Part shown: positions 45,181 to 54,314 of the stretch, piece by piece
Layout of the letters: every line of letters starts with the position of its first letter
Position numbering within the stretch: position 1 is the stretch's first letter
Source of the DNA: Paenibacillus sp. 1781tsa1
GTDB taxonomy: Bacteria; Bacillota; Bacilli; Paenibacillales; Paenibacillaceae
Length of the DNA: 64,000 nt
Reading direction: 5' to 3'
NCBI RefSeq assembly: GCF_024159265.1
Contig: NZ_JAMYWY010000001.1
Location: 806,001 to 870,000 of the forward strand
Translations under genes and position numbers: made by a program
The notes under the pieces: model-generated
Told to the model about the DNA's origin: nothing
Seen by the model: only the letters and a program-made list of their open reading frames with translations
Database searches by the model: none

Positions 45181-46359
45181 ATGAATCCGAAATCAGAGAT
45201 TAAACGTTCCCCAAAGGATTTGCAAATATTGAAACGTACGATCAAGAATACGGTGGAAACCAAGCGGAACATGGAGAAAATAGCGGGTTACGCGACACCG
45301 TTGCCAGAGTCGGTCGGGATTAAACTGACGAACCAATGCAACTTGCGCTGCAAGCATTGCTATCAATGGAACGACACTGGCTACCATCACTTTATGACAC
45401 CGGAGCAGCAGCGGGAACAGCTCGACTACGGGCTGCTGGAGAAGCTGATCCTCGAGACGGAACCAGCCAAGTCGAGACTTTATATCTGGGGCGGCGAGCC
45501 GCTCGTATACAGCCATTTCGACCGTTTGGCCGATTTGCTTGAAGCCCATCCTCGTGAGACGACAATCTGCACAAACGCGATGCTGATCGAGCGAAAGCTG
45601 GACACCTTGCTGAGAATCTCCGACAACCTGGAGCTGCTCATTGCACTTGATGGATTCGAAGAAGAGAATGATGCGCTTCGCGGCAAAGGGGTATTCAACA
45701 AGGCGATCGATGCTATTCGGATGCTAGTCGAGCTGCGCAAGGAAAACCGATTCAGGGGCAAAATTACGATCCATACCGTCGTTAACGATGGGATGACCGA
45801 CAAGCTTTACGATTTGTTGGACTTTCTGGAGGGCGTCGGTGTAGATATGGTCATGGTTTGCTTCCCGTGGTACATCTCGGACGAGTGCACGCAGGGAATG
45901 GATGATTACTTTGACCAGAAGTTCGACTTCCTTCCGGCGAGCGAGCACAAGGGCGAACGAAGCTGGCACGCCTTTAACTACAAGCTCGATCCGCAGCGTA
46001 TCCCTGCTTTGATGAGCGAGTTGGACCGGGTGAATAATCGGGTCTGGAAAATGCGTTTACGCTACCAGCCGAATCTGGATTATGACCAGATTGAAGATTT
46101 CGTGCTCGGCAAAGAGGTGAGGAGTAAAGGCACGATGAACAAGAAGTGCCTGGCTCTCTCGAACCGGATGGACATTACGCCCGATGGAACGATTGTTGCG
46201 TGCAAATTTTTCAAGGAGTTCGAGATCGGCAATTTAAATGAAGCGTCCGTACAGGAATTATGGCACGGCATGACCTACAGAAGGATAAGGGAAATGATGG
46301 ATGAACGACTGACACCGGCATGTTCCAAGTGCAGTGTCTTGCATTTGCACGGTGTTTAA
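45181..46359 (+). CDS. Radical SAM/SPASM-type protein 2
   Basis: 392 residues. The radical SAM motif is C53, C57, C60 (NQCNLRCKHCYQW) with WGGEPLVYSHFD downstream. The C-terminal auxiliary cysteines are in KKCLALSNRMDITPDG, then VACKFFKEFEIGNL and ACSKCSVL. The extra ~24 residues at the N-terminus are charged and helical. It shares overall layout with the preceding protein but is clearly diverged, so the two probably carry out successive or different radical steps. AGAGGGGTGG precedes the start. Confidence 0.88.
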   Translation: MNPKSEIKRSPKDLQILKRTIKNTVETKRNMEKIAGYATPLPESVGIKLTNQCNLRCKHCYQWNDTGYHHFMTPEQQREQLDYGLLEKLILETEPAKSRLYIWGGEPLVYSHFDRLADLLEAHPRETTICTNAMLIERKLDTLLRISDNLELLIALDGFEEENDALRGKGVFNKAIDAIRMLVELRKENRFRGKITIHTVVNDGMTDKLYDLLDFLEGVGVDMVMVCFPWYISDECTQGMDDYFDQKFDFLPASEHKGERSWHAFNYKLDPQRIPALMSELDRVNNRVWKMRLRYQPNLDYDQIEDFVLGKEVRSKGTMNKKCLALSNRMDITPDGTIVACKFFKEFEIGNLNEASVQELWHGMTYRRIREMMDERLTPACSKCSVLHLHGV

Positions 46360-46391
46360 CTATTCTACATGAGCATAAATGAGGTGAACCA

Positions 46392-47396
46392 GTGAGTATT
46401 ATCCAAGTGGAACGCTTATCCAAAAGCTTCAATTACTACGAAAAAGAATTGGGGTTCAAAAAATCGCTAAAAAACTTAGTGAAGCGGAAATCACTGACCA
46501 AAGAAGCGGTTAGCGAAATATCACTTGTAATTGAGCAAGGCGAGATGGTCGGGTTCTTAGGCCCGAACGGTTCCGGCAAAACGACTACGCTTAAGATGCT
46601 GTCCGGCATCTTGTATCCGACAAGCGGGCAAGCGACGGTATTAGGCTATGTCCCTTGGGAGCGAAAAAAAGAATTCAAGATGCAGTTCTCGATCGTGATG
46701 GGGCAGAAATCGCAGTTGTGGTGGGATTTACCGGCGAACGAATCGTTGTACCTGAACAAATGCATTTATGAGGTCGAGGATAAGCCCTACAACCTTGTCC
46801 TGGAAGAGCTTACGGAGATGCTTGGCGTTAAAGATCTGCTCAATATTCAGGTGCGCAGGCTTTCGCTGGGGGAACGGATGAAGATGGAGCTAATTGCGTC
46901 GCTCATCCACCGGCCTAAGGTGATTTTCCTGGATGAGCCTACAATCGGACTCGATCTGATTTCGCAGAAGCGCATTCGGGAGTTCCTGAAGTATTATAAC
47001 CAGCAGACGAAAGCAACGGTCATTCTGACAAGCCACTACATGGCGGATATTGAGGATTTATGCAAACGAACGATCATCATCAATCAAGGGAAGATCGTAT
47101 ACGATGGCGATCTTCGGCGTGTGAACGAATTGTTTCATGCAAAAAAGATCATCAAGCTGCAATTTACGGACGAAGTGCCGAGGCAAGAGCTAAGCGACTA
47201 TGGCGCTATTATGGAACATGACGGCATGAATGCCGTCATGGAGATCGATAAGCATGACCTTCAGCGGCTTTCCAAGATGATGCTGGACCGGTTCCCGATC
47301 CTCGATTTCACAGTGGAAGATATACCTGTCGAGCGAGGCATCGAAAGCTTGTATCAGAAAGATGGGGTCAAACATGAAAGCCTTGCAGAAGTATAA
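46392..47396 (+). CDS. ABC-2 type transporter ATP-binding protein
   Basis: 334-residue ATPase. Walker A GFLGPNGSGKTTTLKML (~55-71), the Q-loop, signature LSLGERMKMEL and Walker B VIFLDEPTIGLD are intact. The ~80-residue C-terminal extension is typical of ABC-2 drug/natural-product exporters. GTG start after GAGGTGAAC. Forms an exporter with the next two permeases; most likely exports the cluster product or confers self-resistance. Confidence 0.92.
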   Translation: MSIIQVERLSKSFNYYEKELGFKKSLKNLVKRKSLTKEAVSEISLVIEQGEMVGFLGPNGSGKTTTLKMLSGILYPTSGQATVLGYVPWERKKEFKMQFSIVMGQKSQLWWDLPANESLYLNKCIYEVEDKPYNLVLEELTEMLGVKDLLNIQVRRLSLGERMKMELIASLIHRPKVIFLDEPTIGLDLISQKRIREFLKYYNQQTKATVILTSHYMADIEDLCKRTIIINQGKIVYDGDLRRVNELFHAKKIIKLQFTDEVPRQELSDYGAIMEHDGMNAVMEIDKHDLQRLSKMMLDRFPILDFTVEDIPVERGIESLYQKDGVKHESLAEV

Positions 47397-48183
47397 AAGG
47401 ACGTACATTCTTGCGCTTCAGAATGCGATGGAGTATCGGACCGATTTCTTTATGAGTATTATCAGCGGCGGCTTCATCATTCTCGTCCAATGCTTCCTCT
47501 GGACGGCCGTGTTTCGCAGTTCGCCGCAAGAGATTATTAACGGCTATACTTATTCACAGATCATCATTTATTCCGTGTTGTCTGGCGTTGTCTCCAAGCT
47601 GGTTTCTGCCGGCTTCGAAGGGGAAATCGCGAATGATATCAAGACGGGTGGACTGAGCAAATTTATCGCTCAGCCCATTCATTATTTCAGCTATCGGATA
47701 TGCAATTTTTTCGGTGGGAAAACGGTTCAGATCGGGGTCGTCCTTGTCTTATTCGTCATACTGATGATCGTTTTTACTCAGATTTGGGGGTTTCACCTTA
47801 GAGGGGTGCAGATCGTTATGTTCCTGGTCAGCATTCTGTTCGGACTGCTCATCAACTTCCTGCTTTTTTATTCGATTAGTGCTCTCGCGTTCATCATTAC
47901 CGAGGTTTGGGGCGTTTATATCGCGTTCAACCAAGGCGTCTATCTGCTCAGTGGTGCCATCTTTCCGCTTAATATTTTCGGAGATACGTTTGCCAGAATC
48001 TCCAGCTACTTACCGTTTCAATATGTCGTATTCTTCCCGGTTAACATCATCAATGGGAGCATGGCGATTCATGAAATCGTGCGCGGGCTTCTCTTACAGG
48101 TGGTCTGGGTAATTGCGCTTATGATAATTTCGAAGTTGTCGTGGGATTCCGGGATGAGGAAATATGTAGCCGTTGGAGGTTAG
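47374..48183 (+). CDS. ABC-2 permease, subunit 1
   Basis: 269-residue membrane protein with about six segments, beginning MKALQKYKRTYILALQNAMEYRTDFFM. It resembles ABC2_membrane_6-type permeases that pair with a second permease. It overlaps the ATPase gene by 23 bases; the start at 47374 is chosen over 47362 by the closer GGGGTC site. Exporter component. Confidence 0.85.
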   Translation: MKALQKYKRTYILALQNAMEYRTDFFMSIISGGFIILVQCFLWTAVFRSSPQEIINGYTYSQIIIYSVLSGVVSKLVSAGFEGEIANDIKTGGLSKFIAQPIHYFSYRICNFFGGKTVQIGVVLVLFVILMIVFTQIWGFHLRGVQIVMFLVSILFGLLINFLLFYSISALAFIITEVWGVYIAFNQGVYLLSGAIFPLNIFGDTFARISSYLPFQYVVFFPVNIINGSMAIHEIVRGLLLQVVWVIALMIISKLSWDSGMRKYVAVGG

Positions 48184-48187
48184 ATCT

Positions 48188-49000
48188 GTGAGTATCAGCT
48201 TGACGGAGTTTCGGAAGCATGTACGTATGTTCTTTATTTTCGCAAAGAACAGCTTGGTCGGTTACATGGAATACAAAGCGAATTTCTACTCCGGTTTGAT
48301 CATGGAGACTGTATTTCTGTTTTCCAAGCTGATCTATATCTTGTTCGTTTTCCAGCTTGGGATCGAAATCAATGGCATTTCTCCTGACCAGATGATGATC
48401 TTCACCGGGACCTATACGATTATGATCGCGATCTATACAGGACTGTTTATGGATAACTTTTATAGATTCGCCGGCCATATCCGCAACGGGACGCTGGACT
48501 TGTATATGACGAAGCCGCTTTCGCTGCAGTTCATGATTTCATTTCGGCACGTTAACTTCGCGTTTCCGATCCCGAACCTGATCGCCGGGATCACGATGAT
48601 CGTACTGGCTTGGCGGCGTCTTGACATCGAGCCAAGCTTTATCCACGTGGCCGGATATATCGGCGTGATCTTGAGTAGCACGATCGTGACCTATTCGGTG
48701 CTTCTACTTCCGCAAATTCTTGCCTTCTGGACGGTGAAGTCCGGTTCGATCTTCGAAATACTCGACAAATGTTGGGATTTAAACAATATGCCGATGTACA
48801 TATACCCCAAATGGCTGCGGAGAATAGGGCTGTATGTTGTGCCGATCTTGTTCATCACCAACATGCCGTCGGTTTATTTGATCGATCGATTGGACTTGTT
48901 CCTTGGGATATGGATTTTTGTAGCTCCCGTTATATCGCTTATAGTGGTCAGGCTGTTCTGGAAGCTGGCCGTCAAACGCTATGAAAGCGCCAGCAGTTAG
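48188..49000 (+). CDS. ABC-2 permease, subunit 2
   Basis: 270-residue membrane protein with about six hydrophobic segments, of the same family as the previous permease (FAKNSLVGYMEYKANFYSGL). Start is GTG 48188 after GGAGG; an in-frame TTG at 48173 overlaps the upstream stop. Forms the heteromeric exporter with the neighbouring permease and ATPase. Confidence 0.85.
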   Translation: MSISLTEFRKHVRMFFIFAKNSLVGYMEYKANFYSGLIMETVFLFSKLIYILFVFQLGIEINGISPDQMMIFTGTYTIMIAIYTGLFMDNFYRFAGHIRNGTLDLYMTKPLSLQFMISFRHVNFAFPIPNLIAGITMIVLAWRRLDIEPSFIHVAGYIGVILSSTIVTYSVLLLPQILAFWTVKSGSIFEILDKCWDLNNMPMYIYPKWLRRIGLYVVPILFITNMPSVYLIDRLDLFLGIWIFVAPVISLIVVRLFWKLAVKRYESASS

Positions 49001-49040
49001 AGAAATGCCCAAAAAACAAATTGTTGAGAAGGTGAATCGA

Positions 49041-49892
49041 ATGAGCAGGACGGAGCATGAGAGCCATCCGTTGCAGACAAAGGCTATCGAAAAGAAACGG
49101 CTGCACAACGGGATCGAAATCTATCAAAACAACGAAGGCGAGACCGAGTTCCTCTACAACGAGATTTTCCACAAGGAGATGTATTTCAAGCACGGTATTA
49201 CACTCCCGGATCAAGGCACGGTCATGGACGTTGGGGCTAATATCGGCATGTTCAGCCTATATGTCAGCAGCAAGAGCGACTGCAGGGTATATGCTTTTGA
49301 GCCACTGCCGCCGACTTTTAATCTCTTGAAGATGAATACGAGTTCGCTGCCTCGCGTAACGACGGTTAATGTCGGGCTTTCCAATGAGATCAAGGAAGCG
49401 GAGTTTGCCTATTTTCCTACGATGTCCACGGACTCTGTCCAGATCAAATACAGGGAGAACCACGATCAAGATCTCCGATACGGGTTAATCAACCATTACG
49501 AAGATAATTTCGCTGACCCGCGAATGCTAAACCGCTTTGTCGATCATCTTATGTCGCCGAAGCTTCTGAATGAACAAATCTATCGTTGCCAGCTAACTAC
49601 GATCTCTGAAATGATCCGCTTTTACGGTCTGAACCAAATTGATCTGCTCAAAATCGATGTGGAAAAAAGTGAGTTCGAGGTGCTGGATGGCATAGAGCCG
49701 GAAGATTGGGGCAAAATCAGGCAAATTGTAATGGAGGTACACGGACTGGACGGAGAGCAGATCAGCAGGCTCGAGAACATCTTCCAAACCAACGGCTTCT
49801 ATGCCGTGATCGATTATTACGAAGATTTGAATATCCCAAATTACTATAATGTGTACGCGTTGAATCAAATGCATACGTCGGCTGGGCGATAG
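49041..49892 (+). CDS. FkbM family methyltransferase
   Basis: 283-residue SAM-dependent methyltransferase. The SAM motif is VMDVGANIGMFSLYVS followed by VYAFEPLPPTFNLLKMN, and the FkbM hallmark IDLLKIDVEKSEFEVLDGI occurs at ~200-220. FkbM enzymes O-methylate hydroxyls on sugars or polyketides. ATG 49041 has AAGGTG upstream; a frame to 48981 would overlap the permease. Probably methylates the sugar or core. Confidence 0.85.
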   Translation: MSRTEHESHPLQTKAIEKKRLHNGIEIYQNNEGETEFLYNEIFHKEMYFKHGITLPDQGTVMDVGANIGMFSLYVSSKSDCRVYAFEPLPPTFNLLKMNTSSLPRVTTVNVGLSNEIKEAEFAYFPTMSTDSVQIKYRENHDQDLRYGLINHYEDNFADPRMLNRFVDHLMSPKLLNEQIYRCQLTTISEMIRFYGLNQIDLLKIDVEKSEFEVLDGIEPEDWGKIRQIVMEVHGLDGEQISRLENIFQTNGFYAVIDYYEDLNIPNYYNVYALNQMHTSAGR

Positions 49893-49894
49893 TC

Positions 49895-50848
49895 ATGTTA
49901 CAGCATCTGCATGCAAGGTTGGTATGCTCCAGCTGCAAGGGCGAGCTGGAGCAGTCGGAAGCAGTTCTGCAATGCTGCAGCTGCGATGCGGTATATACGA
50001 ACGATGATCGTTACTTATCGATGCTCGACCGGCGAGAACAGGTTGTCCACCCTTCCGAATGGAACCGAAAAGAGGCTGAAATTCGGGATTATAGCGAGAT
50101 TTCGCACTCCCTTGCGCTGTCCGGTATAGGCCGATTCGCCACCTTCTTGAACTATGGTTACGTCCCGCACGAGAATGAGCAACATGCGGTGCTCGAGCCG
50201 GGCGATGCATGGAATAGAAACTCGGTCAAGCTGCTGCTTGAGACAGTGGGCAAGACGGCGATTCGGGAGCGGCAGGTGATCGACATCGGATGCGGCAGGG
50301 GAGGGAACATAGCGGCTCTGTCTAAATATTTCAAGCCGCTGTCTATTGTCGGTCTCGACATCTGCCCGGCGAATATTGCCTTTTGCAATGCCAAATCCCG
50401 ATTGGGTGAATCTTTGTATCTCGTCGGCGATGCGGAGAATATACCGTTTGCTGACGAGAGCTTCGATGTGGTGTTAAATATAGAATCCGCACATGCCTAT
50501 CCGAACCGATCACGATTCTATGAAGAAGTATACCGGATCATGAGAGTTGGCGGCGTATTTCTGTATACGGAGCTGATGCTGGGAGATCAAGTAGCGCAAA
50601 ACGTCAGGCTGTTAGAGGAAGCAGGCCTGTCTGTAATCCGCAATCAGGATGTGACTTCGAATGTTCTTCTATCATGTGATGAGAGTGCGAAGCAGCGTAC
50701 TGGCACACAAGGAATTGCGAATAACGCCAATTCAAGCACGAATATTGGAGATATCCATGAATTCATCGCATTGCCCGGCTCGAAGAAATATGAAGAGATG
50801 AAGGCTGGAACGCGGCAATACCGTATGATGAACCTTGTTAAGAGGTAA
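49895..50848 (+). CDS. Class I SAM methyltransferase with N-terminal zinc-ribbon-like segment
   Basis: 317 residues. Residues ~10-35 hold a four-cysteine segment (VCSSCKGELEQSEAVLQCCSC) like a zinc ribbon. The methyltransferase domain begins VIDIGCGRGGNIAALSKY (~128-145) with GLDICPANIAF, GDAENIPFADESFDVV and ESAHAYPNRSRF. The start two bases after the FkbM gene stop indicates an operon. Target is unknown, and a C-, N- or O-methyl transfer are all possible. Confidence 0.85.
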   Translation: MLQHLHARLVCSSCKGELEQSEAVLQCCSCDAVYTNDDRYLSMLDRREQVVHPSEWNRKEAEIRDYSEISHSLALSGIGRFATFLNYGYVPHENEQHAVLEPGDAWNRNSVKLLLETVGKTAIRERQVIDIGCGRGGNIAALSKYFKPLSIVGLDICPANIAFCNAKSRLGESLYLVGDAENIPFADESFDVVLNIESAHAYPNRSRFYEEVYRIMRVGGVFLYTELMLGDQVAQNVRLLEEAGLSVIRNQDVTSNVLLSCDESAKQRTGTQGIANNANSSTNIGDIHEFIALPGSKKYEEMKAGTRQYRMMNLVKR

Positions 50849-50894
50849 TATAGCCGTGATATCAACAATAATTTTAGGTTAGGAGAAATATTTT

Positions 50895-51929
50895 ATGGAA
50901 GAAATTATTTCCCTGGACACCTTTCAGCCCTTCGACGGCATGACGAAAATGTTTCCTCATCATAATTTTCCTTATTTTAATTGCGGCTACAATTTGTTAT
51001 TAACGCTTGCCAGGTATTTTAAAAAAGATGAGCTGTCGATTTTGAATAATGTCATTACTATTTATAGATTTGATAAACAAAAAATACAAACAAGAGGATA
51101 TTTCAAGTTAGAGGTGTTGGATCTTGAGGAGGGAGATCAGATCCTTGAGGAAATGGGGATCTCTATTCGTAAAAAATCCCCTGCACTAGATACGTTACAA
51201 GATGAGATCATAAACTCCATTTCTAGTGGTCATCCGATTTCCATATTTATTGATTTATTTTATCAACGCGGTAGAGACTTTTACTATAGACAAAAACATG
51301 GACTGCACCCTGTTTTTGTCTATGGCTTCAATCTGACGAACGAGGAGATATATACGGTTGATGATATTACAGAATACAGACAATATGCTCTGCCATTTTC
51401 AGAATTTAAATGGTCATGCATGACTTCGGAACACGTAAAGATGCCAGACTACTTTTGGGAATATGCGCTAGTGTCCCCCGGTAATCATGAGATCTTGAAC
51501 AATAAGAATTCAGCACACACAACCATCAATACATTCGTAGAAAATATGTGCAGGTATCAAAATGAAATAACGGAAAGTTTGAATAATATACTGTTGCTCT
51601 CAGAAAATTACGAGCTCATTATAAAAAATGAAACGATTATAGAAACACTGAGCAGTACGATTTATAGAAAATGTTCTGAGAAATATAGGTTAAATACTCT
51701 CTATAAGTACAACATTGATCATATCAATGCAAAACATACGCTTGACCCGTTATTGGACCAAATTATTCATGACTGGAAGACAGTAAGGATCTATTCGAAT
51801 AAAGCTATCATGTCCCAAAAGTTCACTGGGGAAATCATAGACAAGTGCATTGGTTTATTTACAAAAATATATACGAATGAAATGCATTTTAATAATCAAT
51901 TATTTTTAATGTTAAAGGCTTTCAGGTGA
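50895..51929 (+). CDS. BtrH-like cysteine-protease-fold protein 2
   Basis: 344 residues, AT-rich like the protein at 38861. Candidate nucleophile C30 in FNCGYNLLLTLARYF, histidine near 138 in HGLHPVFVYGFN, and aspartates in YTVDDITEY. The two share the pattern H-x(2)-FVYG(F/Y) followed ~12 residues later by an Asp pair. As above, an acyltransferase or hydrolase role is suggested. It closes the cluster; AGGAGAAATA precedes the start. Confidence 0.6.
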   Translation: MEEIISLDTFQPFDGMTKMFPHHNFPYFNCGYNLLLTLARYFKKDELSILNNVITIYRFDKQKIQTRGYFKLEVLDLEEGDQILEEMGISIRKKSPALDTLQDEIINSISSGHPISIFIDLFYQRGRDFYYRQKHGLHPVFVYGFNLTNEEIYTVDDITEYRQYALPFSEFKWSCMTSEHVKMPDYFWEYALVSPGNHEILNNKNSAHTTINTFVENMCRYQNEITESLNNILLLSENYELIIKNETIIETLSSTIYRKCSEKYRLNTLYKYNIDHINAKHTLDPLLDQIIHDWKTVRIYSNKAIMSQKFTGEIIDKCIGLFTKIYTNEMHFNNQLFLMLKAFR

Positions 51930-52150
51930 AATCACATCTAATATAGCTAGAAATGAGTCGCATCAACAGATATACTGTGCATGTGTCTTTTCATCGTATG
52001 AAAACCGCCGTGGACAGAGAAACCATAATTAAAGAGCCGCCCTTTTCAAGGATGGCTCTGCTTCTATCAGTCTTTATAGCCCCTCAATGGTGAGTTGTTC
52101 GATGGTTTATATAATCATAGTAGAGTTGATGTTAGTCTGAAATATCCAGT
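51930..52150. other. Intergenic region, right end of cluster
   Basis: About 220 bases. A hairpin AGAGCC / GGCTCT (52034-52061) sits after the last cluster gene but lacks a T-run. Confidence 0.4.
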
Positions 52151-53092
52151 TTATCCGTTTTTAATAATAGCTGTGTGTTGTTCAGTGTTTTCTAATGCCG
52201 AGGTAAGACGAGGCAAAGGTATACCTAACTTTTGGGCTTCTCTCACAACTTCAAGTACAGCAAAACTGGACTTACTATTATTGTATTCAATGAAAAGTCG
52301 TGGTAAGCTGCCCTTTGCAAAAATAACCTTGTTAAACAGCATGCCGAGAAGTGCCGGTGGGATCTTGGTTAACAGTAGAGTAATCGCGTCCATCTTGGCG
52401 CCTCTTGCTTTAAGAACAGGCTTCATTTCCCGCATACTGTTGCCGACATTTGCGAATGAGTCACTGTGATTCAAGATTGCTGGGAAATTTCCCCGTTTGA
52501 GCACCTCGGTCTCCATCGCCGCATTCATGGCATAGTGATTCCATAACCAGCTTTGCATATCCTTGATCCAATTGATTTTAAAATTGGCGCTTTCAAATAG
52601 TTCTTTGACCTTGTTGTTTATCTGTTCCGTGCCAACCCGTGGTTTTTCCAGAAATATCATTTTTAAAAAGCCGCCCCTAAGCTTATTGTCCTCAATGCCG
52701 CCTCCTGCTCCTGGGAACCCAAAGACAACATTGTTCATAGACAGGGGCAAGATTGATGATTTTAAATCCTGCCAAATATTATTGAATATTAGGATCGGGG
52801 TGTTACCAGCAGTAGTCGAAAGTATTCTTGCTGCTTCGGGAAGTTGCTCCGTATTGACACTCGCAATAATGAGATCGTAATTTGGGCTTATCTCCTCATG
52901 CAGCTTGATTTTCCAGCTTTCTTGGATGAACTGTTTTCCTCTTCGTGCGTCCCACATTTCAAGCGCTATATGACTTCCAAACGTTTCTTTCCTCCCTTTT
53001 CTAACGTAAAACTCAACGGTATGCCCTGCCTTCTCTAAAGCCCAAGCGTATTGGGTCGATATTACACCTCTACCGAAAAATAAAATTCTCAT
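52151..53092 (-). CDS. Ketopantoate reductase-like protein (ApbA/PanE family), copy 2
   Basis: 313 residues. The Rossmann motif is FFGRGVISTQYAWALEKAG. Homologous to the 30175 gene but with the second and fourth glycines of the motif changed, which may alter cofactor affinity. It diverges from a TetR gene in mirror-image order to the 29.4-31.1 kb pair. Substrate unknown. Confidence 0.7.
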   Translation of the reverse strand: MRILFFGRGVISTQYAWALEKAGHTVEFYVRKGRKETFGSHIALEMWDARRGKQFIQESWKIKLHEEISPNYDLIIASVNTEQLPEAARILSTTAGNTPILIFNNIWQDLKSSILPLSMNNVVFGFPGAGGGIEDNKLRGGFLKMIFLEKPRVGTEQINNKVKELFESANFKINWIKDMQSWLWNHYAMNAAMETEVLKRGNFPAILNHSDSFANVGNSMREMKPVLKARGAKMDAITLLLTKIPPALLGMLFNKVIFAKGSLPRLFIEYNNSKSSFAVLEVVREAQKLGIPLPRLTSALENTEQHTAIIKNG

Positions 53093-53119
53093 CTTAGCCT
53101 CCTAATATCCATATTCATC

Positions 53120-53148
53120 TTTGTTGATGATCCAACAACGTGTTGTAT
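53120..53148. promoter_or_regulatory. Candidate TetR operator
   Basis: TTGTTGATGATCCAACAA and the overlapping CAACAACGTGTTG form interleaved inverted repeats between divergent genes. They echo the TTGTTGA-type half sites of the first TetR operator (30111-30134). Confidence 0.4.
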
Positions 53149-53240
53149 AATGTTATTGTATAGATTCACTATTTGGTCATCAACCATCAGATTTTTAATA
53201 TTTGTCGTATAATCAATTCAACAGAAAATGGAGGTTAACA

Positions 53241-53822
53241 ATGAATAAGCAACCTGAAATTACGGACAAAACAAGGCAGACATTTATAAATGTATTCTGT
53301 GATTTATATTGCCGAAAACCAATCGAAAAGATATCCATTCAAGAGATTGCTAACCAATCAGGATATAATCGGAGTACATTTTATCAATACTTTACAGATA
53401 TCTATGATTTGTTGGACTGCGTTGAAGAGCGGATTTTGAAATCCATTAAGGAGGAAATGGCAGGCAGAGAGTTTTCTACACATACTATTCAAGATGCACT
53501 TCAATGCTTGGAAAATGCAGAGGAAATTTCAGTTCTTAAAGCTGTATTGGGCGAATATGGTTCTGTTCATTTTGTGGAACGCTTGAAAAGAGAAATTCCC
53601 TTTGAACGATTGATTATGGATTTTTCAACAGATGATGTCTTGGCACCATACATCATCGAGTTTTACATATCTACATTAATATCTATGTTTCGTCTTTGGA
53701 TACACAGAGACAAAGATCTATCGTCGGAGGAATTGATCAAGCTGATCGATAGTCTATTTTCAAAGGGGATAACACCGTATCATATCTTTGGCACGGTCAA
53801 TCCGCAACGCTCTGGAGTGTAG
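53241..53822 (+). CDS. TetR family transcriptional regulator 2
   Basis: 193 residues. The HTH is KISIQEIANQSGYNRSTFYQ followed by YFTDIYDLLDCVEE. The start at 53241 follows TGGAGGTT; the longer frame is rejected. It probably regulates the divergent reductase-like gene; control of the cluster is possible but unproved. Confidence 0.88.
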   Translation: MNKQPEITDKTRQTFINVFCDLYCRKPIEKISIQEIANQSGYNRSTFYQYFTDIYDLLDCVEERILKSIKEEMAGREFSTHTIQDALQCLENAEEISVLKAVLGEYGSVHFVERLKREIPFERLIMDFSTDDVLAPYIIEFYISTLISMFRLWIHRDKDLSSEELIKLIDSLFSKGITPYHIFGTVNPQRSGV

Positions 53823-53855
53823 CGATGATGGTTAGTAAAGCTAAACATAAACAAA

Positions 53856-53895
53856 AGGGGTTCGAGAATGTATACATAATTCTCGAACCCCTTCT
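53856..53895 (+). terminator. Terminator of TetR 2
   Basis: AAGGGGTTCGAGAAT and ATTCTCGAACCCCTT arms with TTGTCTTC tail. Confidence 0.8.
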
Positions 53896-54105
53896 TGTCT
53901 TCATTAAAATACCATCCATTAATTATAGTAGTCTAAAACTCCCCCATCATCCCGGCGATAATTAATATACGTGCACATTCGCACCAAGCACGGATTTGTT
54001 TTGTACGGAATTACCGGATAGATATACCTTTTGCAGATTAGGCAGCTGGCTTAGGGTTTCAATATTGGAAATGGCATTGTTCTCGAGATGAAGTTCTTCC
54101 ATGTC
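53886..54105. repeat. Direct repeat, copy A (diverged LRR gene end)
   Basis: Matches 57091-57310 along ~220 bases with scattered differences, starting at the GAACCCC of a terminator and ending in AAG.TCTTC.ATG. It includes a stop-bearing 3' end of a leucine-rich-repeat gene. Confidence 0.75.
53962..54105 (-). pseudogene. 3' fragment of LRR protein gene
   Basis: Minus strand reads EELHLENNAISNIETLSQLP, then NLQKVYLSGNSVQNKSVLGA, then NVHVY and a stop, nearly identical to the C-terminus of the protein at 57167. Only the last ~48 codons exist; upstream sequence is unrelated. Confidence 0.75.
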
Positions 54106-54314
54106 CCTCCGATTCCATTTGCAGCTCAGCACAAATCATTCTCTCAGGCAATTTTTATAGGAGGGAACGGCTACTCAATGCTGAATATTGTCGATCCAAC
54201 ACATAGACATCATAAATTTTGCTTTTTTCCACTTTGCAATAAAGATGGAATCTGATAGGATAAGTTTATAAATACGATGGTTTTAGTGAGGATTAAAAAG
54301 GAGGCCGCCTTGCC
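54106..54314. other. Upstream region of cysD
   Basis: 209 bases with no gene. GGAGG (54300-54304) serves cysD. TTGCAA/AATAAA-type A/T-rich sequences near 54235-54275 are weakly promoter-like. Confidence 0.35.

Noticed and set aside
37081..51929. RiPP cluster with a hidden precursor peptide
   Set aside because: Radical SAM/SPASM proteins and an exporter suggested this, but I found no short ribosome-site-bearing frame with a leader-core pattern in the gaps, and the carrier proteins favour a carrier-bound pathway.
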